Assembly: GCF_016464425.1 (NCBI RefSeq)
Contig: NZ_JADDKQ010000007.1
Span: forward strand, 62,001-126,000
DNA: 64,000 bases
From: Actinotalea solisilvae
GTDB lineage: Bacteria; Actinomycetota; Actinomycetes; Actinomycetales; Cellulomonadaceae
Direction of reading: 5' to 3'
The notes beneath the pieces were generated by a model that did not search any database, had not been told where the DNA came from, and saw nothing but the letters and a program-made list of their open reading frames with translations. The position numbers and the translations under genes are program-made. Positions 16,797 to 25,275 of the stretch are shown one piece after another (positions within the stretch are counted from its first letter, which is position 1; each line of letters starts with the position of its first letter).

Positions 16797-18065
16797 TCAG
16801 GCGCGGCGGTCGGCGTCGTCCTCGGCGAGCGCGGCTGCCGCGCGGGCCTCGAGGTGGCGGCGCTCGGTGTCGCTGCGGACGAGCTCGAGCGCGCGGCCGA
16901 ACGCCTGCGCCGCCTCCGGGCGCCGCCCGAGCCGCAGCAGCAGCTCGCCACGCACGGCCGGCAGGCGGTGGTGGTGCGGGAGCGCCTCGTCCAGCCCGTC
17001 GAGCAGCGCGAGGCCGGCCGCGGGGCCCGCGGCCTCGGCGACGGCGACCGCGCGCGCGAGCCGCACGACGGGCGAGCCGGTGTGCGCCTCGAGCGCCGCG
17101 TAGTGGGCCGCGACGACGGTCCAGCGGGTGTCCGCGGGTGTCGCCGCTGTCGCGTGCTCGGCCGCGACGAGCGCCTGGAGCCGGTACTCCTCGGCGAGGC
17201 CGGACGCGGGCGGCAGGCTGCCCAGGACGTCGAGGCCCGCAGCGATCTCGTCCCGGCGCCAGAGCGACCTGTCCTGCTCCGGGAGCAGCACGAGGCCGCC
17301 CTCGGCGTCGAGCCGCGCGTCGCGCCGCGAGTGCTGGAGCAGCAGCAGCGCGAGCAGCGCGCGCACGACGGCGCGTCCGGGCAGCTGCGCGTCGAGCAGC
17401 CGGACGAGCCGGATCGCCTCGTCGCCGAGGTCGACGCGCAGCCCGCGGTCCCGCGGGCCGGGGTGGTAGCCCGCGGTGAAGACGAGGTAGAGCACGGTCG
17501 CGACGACGTCGAGCCGCTCGTCGAGCCGCTCGGGCGGGGGCGTGACGAACGGGATGCCCGCGGTCGCGAGGCGCTTCTTGGCGCGGGTGAGGCGGGCGGC
17601 CGCCGTCGTCTCCTGGAGCAGGAGCAGCGCCGCGAGGTCCGGCACGTCGAGGCCGACGACGAAGCGGAGGGTGAGGGCGACGCGGGCGTCGGGCGCGAGC
17701 GCCGGGTGACAGCACGTGAAGATGAGGCGGAGCCGCTCGTCGGCCAGGTGCGCGCCCGGGTCCGTGGTCGCGGCCGCCTGCGCGCGCAGGTCGGCGTCGA
17801 CCACCATGACCGGCACCTTGCGACGGTGCACGGCCTCGGTGCGCAGCACGTCGAGGGCGCGCCGGCGCGCGGCGGTGAGCAGCCAAGCACCCGGCGAGGC
17901 GGGCACGCCCGACCGCGGCCACGTGCGCGCGGCCGCGGCGAACGCGTCCGCGACGGCGTCCTCGGCGAGGTCCGGCCGCGCGGTCTGCCCGACCATGAGC
18001 GCGACGAGCCGGCCCCAGTGCTCGCGCCAGGCGAGCTCCAGGGCCGGCGTCGCGTCGTGGGTCAC
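16797..18065 (-). CDS. ECF42-type RNA polymerase sigma factor
   Basis: 422 residues from a GTG overlapping the upstream gene stop. Region 2 (about residues 10-80, with DLAEDAVADAFAAAARTWP) and region 4 (about 110-170, ALTLRFVVGLDVPDLAALLL) are typical of extracytoplasmic-function sigma factors. The additional 200-residue C-terminal helical domain with TPR-like repeats (VRGELLLRLGRRPEAAQAFGRALEL) is diagnostic of group ECF42. This group is known to lie beside DGPF/YCII proteins, exactly as here. There is no anti-sigma gene next to it; the C-terminal extension is thought to control activity. Confidence 0.92.
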   Translation of the reverse strand: MTHDATPALELAWREHWGRLVALMVGQTARPDLAEDAVADAFAAAARTWPRSGVPASPGAWLLTAARRRALDVLRTEAVHRRKVPVMVVDADLRAQAAATTDPGAHLADERLRLIFTCCHPALAPDARVALTLRFVVGLDVPDLAALLLLQETTAAARLTRAKKRLATAGIPFVTPPPERLDERLDVVATVLYLVFTAGYHPGPRDRGLRVDLGDEAIRLVRLLDAQLPGRAVVRALLALLLLQHSRRDARLDAEGGLVLLPEQDRSLWRRDEIAAGLDVLGSLPPASGLAEEYRLQALVAAEHATAATPADTRWTVVAAHYAALEAHTGSPVVRLARAVAVAEAAGPAAGLALLDGLDEALPHHHRLPAVRGELLLRLGRRPEAAQAFGRALELVRSDTERRHLEARAAAALAEDDADRRA

Positions 18066-18412
18066 GCGTCGGTCATGTCCGCGACGGGGCGGATCTCGAT
18101 CGTGTACTCGGGCAGCAGCCGGACCCACTCCGTCACCGCGTCGAGGTCCGGCGCCTCGACGAGGTAGAACCCGCCGAGCTGCTCGGTCGTCTCGGCGAAC
18201 GGGCCCTCGGTCACGTCGACGTGCTCGCCCCGGCGCCGCACCCTCGTCGCCGACGCGACGCCGACGAGCGCCTCGCCGCCGAGGATTGCGCCGCCGCCCG
18301 CGGGCACGGCGGCCGAGAAGGCGTCGTGCTGCGTGAAGTACTCGGCCTGCTCCGCGGGGCTCGCGTCCCGCCACACGGTCTCGTCCTGGTAGAGGAGGAC
18401 GACGAACCTCAC
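18062..18412 (-). CDS. YCII/DGPF-domain protein 1
   Basis: 116 residues from a GTG overlapping the stop of the preceding DGPF gene, and itself overlapping the sigma gene start by GTGA. The ferredoxin-like YCII fold shows the family motif as VTEGPFAETTEQLGGFY (about residues 67-83). Function is unproven; DGPF proteins are companions or targets of ECF42 sigma factors. Confidence 0.88.
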   Translation of the reverse strand: MRFVVLLYQDETVWRDASPAEQAEYFTQHDAFSAAVPAGGGAILGGEALVGVASATRVRRRGEHVDVTEGPFAETTEQLGGFYLVEAPDLDAVTEWVRLLPEYTIEIRPVADMTDA

Positions 18413-18810
18413 GACGCCGCCTCGGCGCCGGCGAGGGCGGCGTCGGGCTGCTCGCTCGACGGCACGACGGGCCGGATCTCGACCGCGCCGGTGCCGACCA
18501 GCATCGCGGCGAGCTCCGCGAGGTCGCGCACGTCCGCGGTGCGGACCTGGTAGAAGCCCCCGAGCTGCTCGACCGTCTCGGTGAACGGCCCCTCGGTGAC
18601 CTGGACGGCGTCGCCGCTCCGCCGGACGACGAGCGACGTCTCGCTGAGGCGCAGCTCGGCGCCGCCGACGATCTCGTGGCCGCGCTCGGCGCACAGCCGC
18701 GAGAACTCTCCGTGCTCGCGGTACGCCTCGGCGATCGCCGCCTCGTCCGCGTCCCGCCAGCCGGCCTCGTCGCCGTGCAGCAGCAGCACGTACTCCTGGG
18801 TGGTGGTCAT
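18409..18810 (-). CDS. YCII/DGPF-domain protein 2
   Basis: 133 residues; ATG with GGGAGGA upstream, first gene of the DGPF-DGPF-ECF42 operon. It carries VTEGPFTETVEQLGGFY, nearly identical to the motif of its neighbour, so the pair looks like a tandem duplication. The start opens with EYVLLLHGDEAGWRDAD, typical of the family. Confidence 0.88.
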   Translation of the reverse strand: MTTTQEYVLLLHGDEAGWRDADEAAIAEAYREHGEFSRLCAERGHEIVGGAELRLSETSLVVRRSGDAVQVTEGPFTETVEQLGGFYQVRTADVRDLAELAAMLVGTGAVEIRPVVPSSEQPDAALAGAEAAS

Positions 18811-18907
18811 GGGTCCTCCCGGTCTCCGACGACGCCCCTGCGGCCCCGTCGGAAGCATGACGCGCGAGGGGTGCGGAAATCGACAGCCCAGGAGGACGGG
18901 TTCGCGG

Positions 18908-20176
18908 TCAGCCGGCGGGCAGCGGGGCGCGGACCGCGGCCGACGTCGCAGCGGTGCGCTGCGCCGGCACGCCGGGCGCGAGCGGCCCGAGGTCCTCGAG
19001 CGGTCCGGGCCGGCCGAAGAACCAGCCCTGCGCCTCGTCGACGCCGAGGGCGCGCAGCTCCGCGACGTCGGCCGCGGTCTCGACGCCCTCCGCGACGACC
19101 CCGGTTCCGTGGCCGTGCGCGAACGTCACGAGCGCCGCGACGAGCGTGCGCAGGACGGGGTCCGCGGACAGGCCGTCGACGATGCTCCGGTCGAGCTTGA
19201 TGACGTCCGGCGCGCACAGGACGATGTGCCGCAGCGAGGAGAAGCCCGCGCCGACGTCGTCGATCGCGAGCCGCATGCCCGCGGCGCGCGGTCCGGCGAG
19301 CGCCGCCCGGAGCGCCTCGTAGTCCTCGACGGGGTCGTGCTCGGAGAGCTCGAGGACGACCCGGTCGAGCGGGAGGCGCGCGAGCAGGCGGGCGCACGCC
19401 GGCGTGAGCAGCGTCTGGGGCGAGACGTTGAGCGCGAGGTGCCCGTCGAGGCGGTCGAGGTGGTCGACGGCGCGCTCGAGTGCGAGGAGCTCGAGGCGGT
19501 CGCCGAGGCCGACGTCGTGCGCCTCGGCGAAGACGACGTCGGGCGTAGTGCCCCAGGCCGCGGGGAAGCGGCTCAGTGCCTCCGCGCCCGTGCGCAGGCC
19601 GGACGCGAGGTCGACGATCGGCTGGAGGACGACGGTCGGGCCGCCCGCCGCCATCATCGGCAGCAGGCGCGTCTCGATGGCCTCGCGCCGCTCGCGCTCG
19701 ACGACGCCGGGCTCGATGATCATCGCCGCGGCCGAGGCCAGGACCTTGAGCAGGGCGGCGTCGCGGGCCGAGAGGTCGCGGTCGGGCGTGAGGCCCGCGG
19801 CGCAGAAGGTGCCGTAGAGGCGGCCGTCGCTGAGCGTCACGGGTGCGGAGAGGTAGCTGCGCACGTGCGCGAAGCGGGCGGCCGGGAGGCGCCGCGCCTC
19901 GGGGTGGTCGCGGACGTCGGGGATGACGTCGGGCAGGCGGCCGTCGAGGATCGCCTGGCAGAAGCTCGTCGACTGCTTGACGGTCGAGCCCTCGCGGAAG
20001 AGGAGCGGGAGCGACGTGTCGACCACCTCGAGGTGCTGGGTGGTGCCGTCGAGGCGCGAGAGGAACGAGACGCTCAGGCCGAGGGCCTCCCGCGCGGTGT
20101 GCAGCAGCTCGGCCACCTGGGCCTCCGCCTCCGACCGCTGCCGTGCCACGGCGCACTCCGTCCCGGGCGGCCCCAC
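18908..20176 (-). CDS. GAF-EAL cyclic-di-GMP phosphodiesterase
   Basis: 422 residues, soluble. A GAF sensor domain occupies about residues 18-165. The EAL domain (about 178-400) has the residues for catalysis: GAEALSRF, LNVSPQ, LELSEH, IDDVGAGFSSL, IKLDRS, AEGVET and QGWFFGRP. It should therefore hydrolyse c-di-GMP under control of a small ligand or redox signal bound by GAF. The GTG at 20176 is taken as start; another GTG nine codons later is possible. The gene is monocistronic. Confidence 0.9.
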   Translation of the reverse strand: MGPPGTECAVARQRSEAEAQVAELLHTAREALGLSVSFLSRLDGTTQHLEVVDTSLPLLFREGSTVKQSTSFCQAILDGRLPDVIPDVRDHPEARRLPAARFAHVRSYLSAPVTLSDGRLYGTFCAAGLTPDRDLSARDAALLKVLASAAAMIIEPGVVERERREAIETRLLPMMAAGGPTVVLQPIVDLASGLRTGAEALSRFPAAWGTTPDVVFAEAHDVGLGDRLELLALERAVDHLDRLDGHLALNVSPQTLLTPACARLLARLPLDRVVLELSEHDPVEDYEALRAALAGPRAAGMRLAIDDVGAGFSSLRHIVLCAPDVIKLDRSIVDGLSADPVLRTLVAALVTFAHGHGTGVVAEGVETAADVAELRALGVDEAQGWFFGRPGPLEDLGPLAPGVPAQRTAATSAAVRAPLPAG

Positions 20177-20282
20177 ACCTGCCCTCGGAGCCCTATCGGC
20201 CGGCGGGCGGTGCCGGTGAGCCGTCCGGGGACCCGGGTGCCGGGTCGGGCCTCCTCGGACCGGTGCTCGTGCTGGTGCCGGG

Positions 20283-20882
20283 TCAGGCGCCCTCGGGGCG
20301 CCGCTTCTGCGGGTACGGCGTGCGGCCCTCGACCAGCGCGGCGACGAACTCGCGGATCTTGCGCTCGCGCGTCTCGGCGCGCTTGACGTCCCTGACGCGG
20401 TAGATGATCGCGAACCGGTTCGCGGACGTGAGCACGTCCCACCACGCCTGCGCGCGCGGCTCCGCGGCGACCGCTGCCGCGAGGTCCGCCGGCACCTCGA
20501 CGGTGGCCGGGCCCGCGTACGCGGCCTCCCAGCGCCCGTCCGCCTGCGCTGCGCGGACCTGCTCGCGGCCTGCCTCCGTCATGCGGCCCTCGGCCTCCAG
20601 CTCACCCACGCGCCGGACGTTGAGCGCCGACCAGCGCGAGCGTGCGCGGCGCGGCGTCATGCGCTGGAACGAGGTCTCGGCGTCGCGCGAGCGCCCCTGC
20701 CCGTCGATCCACCCGAAGCACAGCGCCTCGAGCACCGCCTGCTCGTAGGTGAGCGTCGTGACGGTGCCGCCCTTCTTCGTCAGGACGAGCCAGACGCCGT
20801 CGGGGTCCGCGTGGTTCTCCTCCAGCCAGGCGCGCCAGGCGGCGGCGTCGGGCACGACCAGCTCGGGCAGCTCGGTGGGCAT
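20283..20882 (-). CDS. YdeI/OmpD-associated family protein
   Basis: 199 residues. Family landmarks are WLEENHADPDGVWLVLTKKGG (about 18-40), the FGWIDGQGRSRDAETSFQRMTPRR block (about 56-80) and a C-terminal RVRDVKRAETRERKIREFVA helix. Members are described as bacteriocin-protection or cell-envelope-associated proteins, but the molecular role is uncertain. There is no signal peptide. Confidence 0.85.
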   Translation of the reverse strand: MPTELPELVVPDAAAWRAWLEENHADPDGVWLVLTKKGGTVTTLTYEQAVLEALCFGWIDGQGRSRDAETSFQRMTPRRARSRWSALNVRRVGELEAEGRMTEAGREQVRAAQADGRWEAAYAGPATVEVPADLAAAVAAEPRAQAWWDVLTSANRFAIIYRVRDVKRAETRERKIREFVAALVEGRTPYPQKRRPEGA

Positions 20883-21096
20883 GGGGCCATCGTGCCGGAC
20901 GCCACCGACACGACGGCGGCGTGCGCCGGGTCGACCTCGAGGATCCTCGCGAGGAGCGCCGGGGATGTCGCCCGGAGTCCACGGACCTGGGCAGGCCGTG
21001 GCCCCCGCCCGCCGGGCGGGTCGATACTGGCGCGGCGTCCCGTGGTGCCCGTGCCGTCCGTGTCAGGGCCACGCCGCCCGGAAGGAGTCGTCCGCG

Positions 21097-22305
21097 ATGA
21101 GCTCAGCGTCGAGCACGGGAGCGTCGAGCGCGCACGGGCTGGGCACGGACTGGCGCGTGGTCGACGGCGTCGCGACCGCGTGGTTCGAGGCGTCGTCGCT
21201 CGCCGCGGGCGCGGCTCTGGCCGGGCGGGCCCTCGAGCTGGCACCCGACGCCGTGGTCGACGTGCGCGCGACCGGGGTGCGCGTGCGGCTCGACGCCGTC
21301 GAGCACGCGGAGGCGGTGTCGGCGGCGGCGCGGGAGACCGGCCTGCGCCCGGACCCCGCCGTGCTGCAGGCGCTGGGCGTCGTCCTCGAGTCCCCGGACC
21401 CGTCGACGGTGACGCCGTTCTGGCAGCGCGCGCTCGACTACGCGTCCGGGGAGGAGGGCGTGCTGACCGACCCGCTGGGGCGGGACCCGTCGCTGCGGGT
21501 CCGCCGGTCCGGCGAGTCGCGGCCGCTGCGCCAGCGGATCCATCTCGACGTGGTGCGTCCGGCGTCGGCCGTCGAGCAGGCGGACCTGGGCGAGCCGTCC
21601 GGGCCGTACGGGGTCCGGCTCGCCGACGCGGACGGCAACGAGGTCGACCTCGTCCCGGGTGACGCGATCGGCGAGGACGCCGGGACGTCCGACTGGCACG
21701 CGGTGTTCGGCGCGATGGCCTGCTACCGCGTCGCCTCGCCGGAGCAGCAGCGGGACCTCGCCCTGGCCGCGGCCGTCCTCGCCGACGACGCCGGCTTCCC
21801 GCTGCTCGTCGACCTGCGCCCCGGGCTCGTGGTGCTCGACAGCGGCAAGGACCAGGGGGAGGCCGACGCCCACGGTCTCGACGTCGACTTCCCCGCGCTC
21901 GCCGCGCGGGTCCAGGCAGCCGCGCGCGAGCTCGGCGCCACCGCGGACCCGGCGCTGCCGCGCCTCGTGCAGCTCTTCCTCGACGCCGCCGACGTCGCGG
22001 CGGTGCGCGCGTTCTGGGCCGCGGCGCTCGGGTACGTCCACGACCGCCGTGAGGCGCTGACCGACCTCGTCGACCCGCGGCGGCTCGGGCCCGTGCTCGC
22101 GTTCCAGGAGATCGACACGTCCGAGACCGAGCGGCTCCGCCAGCGGAACCGGTTCGAGATCGAGCTCGCCGTGCCGGGCGACGTCGCGCAGGCGCGGGTG
22201 GACGCCGCCGTCGCGGCCGGTGGCCGGGTGCTCGACGCGGGCGACGGCCGCTGGTGCGTCGCCGATCCCGAGGGGAACGAGCTGGTGGTGGTCGCGGGAG
22301 CCTGA
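21097..22305 (+). CDS. Degenerate carbinolamine-dehydratase-like domain fused to two VOC domains
   Basis: 402 residues, ATG preceded by GGAAGGAG. Residues about 15-85 have the pterin-4a-carbinolamine dehydratase layout (WRVVDGVATAWFEA..., a central helix, then GLRPDP), but the HHP catalytic motif is replaced by LAPDA. Two glyoxalase/VOC domains follow (about 90-205 and 215-400), the first ending in DADGNEVDLV and the second in DPEGNELVVV. A binding or non-canonical role is more likely than dehydratase activity. Confidence 0.75.
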   Translation: MSSASSTGASSAHGLGTDWRVVDGVATAWFEASSLAAGAALAGRALELAPDAVVDVRATGVRVRLDAVEHAEAVSAAARETGLRPDPAVLQALGVVLESPDPSTVTPFWQRALDYASGEEGVLTDPLGRDPSLRVRRSGESRPLRQRIHLDVVRPASAVEQADLGEPSGPYGVRLADADGNEVDLVPGDAIGEDAGTSDWHAVFGAMACYRVASPEQQRDLALAAAVLADDAGFPLLVDLRPGLVVLDSGKDQGEADAHGLDVDFPALAARVQAAARELGATADPALPRLVQLFLDAADVAAVRAFWAAALGYVHDRREALTDLVDPRRLGPVLAFQEIDTSETERLRQRNRFEIELAVPGDVAQARVDAAVAAGGRVLDAGDGRWCVADPEGNELVVVAGA

Positions 22306-22330
22306 CGTCGCTGCTCCCACCGTGCCCGAC

Positions 22331-22398
22331 ACCTGCTGTGCCGGATGACCTGCTGTGCCGGATGACCTGCTGTGCCCGACGACCTGCTGTGCCCGACG
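22331..22398 (+). repeat. 17-bp tandem repeat, four copies
   Basis: Two copies of ACCTGCTGTGCCGGATG are followed by two of ACCTGCTGTGCCCGACG, with a partial copy (CCGTGCCCGAC) just upstream. The array ends directly before the AAGGAG ribosome binding site of the next gene. There are no spacers, so it is not CRISPR. Confidence 0.9.
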
Positions 22399-22408
22399 AA
22401 GGAGACCC

Positions 22409-23335
22409 GTGGTCAAGCGCCTCATCGACACCACCGCCCGCGAGCTGGCCGGCTACGGCCGCGCGGACGTCCTCGCCTCGATCCGGGGCAGCGAGGGCCG
22501 CGTGCTCGCCGCGGAGATGATCGCGCCCGCGATGGCCGCGGTGCACGACGTCAGCAACCCTGAGCTCGCCGCGGCCATGGGCGCGGACCTGCTCGTCGTC
22601 AACCTGCTCGACGTGCAGTCGCCGGCGGTCTTCGCGATCGACGCGGCCCCGGGCGACGTCGTGCGCGAGATCAAGCGACTCACCGGCCGGCTCGTGGCGG
22701 TCAACCTCGAGCCGGTCGACCCGCAGGCCGACCGCGCCACGGACGACGACTTCGGCCCCGGCGAGAAGGGCGGCCGCCTCGCGACGCCGGAGAACGTCGC
22801 GGCCGCCGTCGCCCTCGGCGTCGACGCGATCGTGCTCACCGGCAACCCCGGCATGGGCGTCACCAACGACTCGCTCGCGCGCGCCGTGCGGAGCGTCCGC
22901 GACGCGGTGGGCGACGCCGTCGTGCTCATGGCCGGGCGCATGCACGCGGCGGGCAGCGTGTCGCAGGCCGGCTCGCGACTGGTCGACGACGCGTCGCTCG
23001 AGGGCTTCGTCGCGGCGGGCGCCGACGTCGTCCTGCTGCCCGCGCCCGGGACGGTGCCGGGCTGCCACGAGGCGCTCGTGCGCGGCTGGGTCGACACGGT
23101 CCACGCCGCGGGCGCGCTGACGATGACGACGGTCGGCACGTCGCAGGAGGGCGCCGACGTCGACACGATCCGGCGGATCGCGCTCATGGCCAAGATGACC
23201 GGCACCGACGTGCACCACCTGGGCGACTGCGGCCTCTTCGGCATCGCGCTCCCCGAGAACCTGATGGCGTACAGCATCGCGATCCGCGGCCGGCGTCACA
23301 CGTACCGCCGGATGGCGATGTCGCTCGCACGCTGA
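22409..23335 (+). CDS. Conserved barrel-like protein (DUF7916-like)
   Basis: 308 residues from a GTG with AAGGAG upstream. The opening RLIDTTARELAGYGRADVLASIRGSEGR and later ADLLVVNLLDVQ, RLVAVNLEPVD, VDAIVLTGNPGMGV, ADVVLLPAPGTVPG and TMTTVGTSQEGA alternate strands and loops as in a (beta/alpha)8 barrel. I recall this family being labelled loosely as 'haloacid dehalogenase-like', but no HAD motif (DxDxT) is present. A role in sugar or phosphosugar metabolism is a guess. Expression may be influenced by the tandem repeat in its leader. Confidence 0.6.
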   Translation: MVKRLIDTTARELAGYGRADVLASIRGSEGRVLAAEMIAPAMAAVHDVSNPELAAAMGADLLVVNLLDVQSPAVFAIDAAPGDVVREIKRLTGRLVAVNLEPVDPQADRATDDDFGPGEKGGRLATPENVAAAVALGVDAIVLTGNPGMGVTNDSLARAVRSVRDAVGDAVVLMAGRMHAAGSVSQAGSRLVDDASLEGFVAAGADVVLLPAPGTVPGCHEALVRGWVDTVHAAGALTMTTVGTSQEGADVDTIRRIALMAKMTGTDVHHLGDCGLFGIALPENLMAYSIAIRGRRHTYRRMAMSLAR

Positions 23336-23365
23336 CCCGGGCCGGTCCAGGCCAGCGCGCTGCGT

Positions 23366-25108
23366 TCAGGCGCAGGTGTCCGCGGCCGGCTCACCCGCGC
23401 GCCGGGCGAGCGTCCACGCCACCAGGTCGTCGGTGAGCGGAGACGTGGCGGCCACGAGCGAGAGGTGGTCGAGGCCCTCGTACTCGCGGTAGTCGACGGC
23501 CTGGCCCGCGGCGCAGCGGGTCGCGACGAACGCGCGCTGCTGGGCGGGGAGCACGAGCGGGTCCGTCGAGCCCTGGGCGAGGAGCACGGGCACCGGTACG
23601 TCGCCGTCGGGGCTGTTCGCCGCGAGCAGCGCGCCCACCTCGCCGTCGAGCACGTCGGGCCGCATGACCTCGTCGGTCATCTGCGACGCCGTCGCGAGCG
23701 CGGCGACGACGTCGCGGCCCGTGAAGCACAGGTCCTCGATGCGTCGCACGAGCGGCAGGTAGCCGGGCGTGACGACCTCGCGCAGCTCGACGCCGTCGAC
23801 GTGCTCCGCCCACGACGCCGCGATGTAGGCCGAGACGAGCTTGCCGATGGCCTCGGCGCGCACGCCCTCCGCGAGGGCCGGCAGGTCGCTCGCGGGTGCG
23901 AGCGCTGCGACACCGAGCAGCGGCACGTCGGGCGCGTAGTCCCCCGCGAGCATCCCGGTCCACAGCGCGGCGTGGCCGCCCTGCGAGTGGCCCCAGACGA
24001 CGACGTCGTGCGTGAGGTCGAGCTCCAGCGAGCGCGCCGCGCGCACGGCGTCGAGGACCGCGTGCGCGGTGTCGGGCCCGACGAGGTAGGGGTGCGGGCC
24101 GGCGGTGCCGAGGCCCACGTAGTCGGACAGCACGCCGACCCAGCCCGCGGCGACCATGCGCTCGAGGGCGGCCCCGGCGCCGTCCGCGAACGGCTGCGCC
24201 GCGAGGGACGGCGCGCACCGCGGGGTCACGCCCGTGGTGCCGTGCGCGACGGCGAGCACGGGCGCCGGTGCCTCGCCCGCGTCGAGCGGCGCCAGCACGG
24301 TGCCGCTCGAGACGGCGGCGCGGCCGTCGCCGTCCGTGGTCGTGTAGAGGATGCGCCACGCGCGCGCGCCGTCCGGCACGCCGGTCGTCAGGGGCTCGCT
24401 CCGGATCAGCACGCCGGGCTCGTCGGGCACCGCGAGCGGCGGGGAGTAGAACGCGTCGGGCGCCACCCGGACGTCGCCGCGGTGCACGACGACGGTCCCG
24501 ACGACGAGCGCGACCGAGACGACGAGCGCGCCGGCCGCGGCGGCCCGCTGCAGCGCCCGCCGCGGTGGGCGGGCGGTCCGCGGCGCACGGCCGAGCACGG
24601 CGCGCGCGACCGTGACCAGCCCGGTGAGGACCAGCCAGGCGCCGAGGGCCACGCCGATCGCCCACAGCGACAGGCGGGGCCACACGAGGACCACGCCGGC
24701 GAGCGCGACCGACGCGACGGCGAGCGCGATGGCCGTCGGCCGGTCGTCGCGGCGCGAGCCCGTCAGCTCGGCGACCGCCGTGGCGACGAGCCCGATCGCG
24801 ACGAGCAGGACGAGCACGCGCACGGTCGCCGACGACAGGACGACCGCGAGGACGCCGGCGACGACGAGGACGAGGCCCGTGGCCACGTCGACCCGGCGGT
24901 CACGCTGCGGCTCGGGGGCGCGGAGCAGGCGTGCGGTCCCGGCGGCCACCAGGCCGGCCGCGACGAGGAGCACGACGGACGCGACGGACGCGGACGCGCG
25001 CGCCAGCAGGGCCGCGCCGAGGCCCGTCATCGCCAGACCGACGACGGGTGCCGCGCGGGGAGGCAGGGCGGAGCCCCGCGACCGCGGAGGCGTCGGCCTC
25101 GTCCCCAT
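23366..25108 (-). CDS. Membrane-anchored alpha/beta-hydrolase (secretory lipase type)
   Basis: 580 residues. The first 200 contain about seven hydrophobic segments in HdeD/DUF308-like helix pairs, and the rest is an extracytoplasmic hydrolase. The nucleophile elbow is GHSQGG (about residue 372), with the acid in GSTDPLV and the base in GLDHLSLV near the C-terminus. The HGTTG oxyanion region and CFTGRD segment match secretory lipases (LIP family). Fusion to a multi-span membrane domain is unusual. A TAGGCT box six bases before the ATG suggests a leaderless mRNA. Confidence 0.8.
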   Translation of the reverse strand: MGTRPTPPRSRGSALPPRAAPVVGLAMTGLGAALLARASASVASVVLLVAAGLVAAGTARLLRAPEPQRDRRVDVATGLVLVVAGVLAVVLSSATVRVLVLLVAIGLVATAVAELTGSRRDDRPTAIALAVASVALAGVVLVWPRLSLWAIGVALGAWLVLTGLVTVARAVLGRAPRTARPPRRALQRAAAAGALVVSVALVVGTVVVHRGDVRVAPDAFYSPPLAVPDEPGVLIRSEPLTTGVPDGARAWRILYTTTDGDGRAAVSSGTVLAPLDAGEAPAPVLAVAHGTTGVTPRCAPSLAAQPFADGAGAALERMVAAGWVGVLSDYVGLGTAGPHPYLVGPDTAHAVLDAVRAARSLELDLTHDVVVWGHSQGGHAALWTGMLAGDYAPDVPLLGVAALAPASDLPALAEGVRAEAIGKLVSAYIAASWAEHVDGVELREVVTPGYLPLVRRIEDLCFTGRDVVAALATASQMTDEVMRPDVLDGEVGALLAANSPDGDVPVPVLLAQGSTDPLVLPAQQRAFVATRCAAGQAVDYREYEGLDHLSLVAATSPLTDDLVAWTLARRAGEPAADTCA

Positions 25109-25114
25109 GGCGCG

Positions 25115-25120
25115 AGCCTA
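25115..25120 (-). promoter_or_regulatory. -10 box of a leaderless promoter for the lipase-like gene
   Basis: TAGGCT on the minus strand lies six bases before the ATG with no ribosome binding site between. Confidence 0.45.
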
Positions 25121-25139
25121 GGGAGAGGCGCCGCCCCCG

Positions 25140-25254
25140 CGGGGGGGGGGCCCCCCCCCCCCGGGGGGGGGCGGGGGGGGGGGGGGCGCCCGTGGGCGCG
25201 CGCCTGGGGCGCGGCGCCGCCGCGGGGGGGGGGTCCCCCCCCCGCGCGGCGGCG
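25140..25254. repeat. G/C homopolymer tracts and perfect hairpins
   Basis: Runs of about ten G, twelve C, nine G and fourteen G follow each other at 25141-25186. A second dyad lies at 25215-25254: a CGCCGCCGC flank plus ten G, a single T, nine C, and a GCGCGGCGGCG flank. The region could form hairpins or G-quadruplexes and separates two divergent genes. Homopolymers this long are also where assemblies err, so exact lengths are uncertain. Confidence 0.7.
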
Positions 25255-25262
25255 TGCCTCGG

Positions 25263-25268
25263 TAGCGT
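25263..25268 (+). promoter_or_regulatory. -10 box of a leaderless promoter for the VOC gene
   Basis: TAGCGT ends seven bases before the ATG at 25276 and directly follows the G/C hairpin, which would occupy the -35 region. Confidence 0.5.
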
Positions 25269-25275
25269 GCTGTCC

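Noticed and set aside
22331..22398. Possible CRISPR array
   Set aside because: The 17-bp units are directly adjacent without spacers, and no cas gene is nearby.
22409..23335. Haloacid dehalogenase annotation for the barrel-like protein
   Set aside because: No DxDxT or other HAD motif is present; the strand-loop pattern fits a barrel instead.
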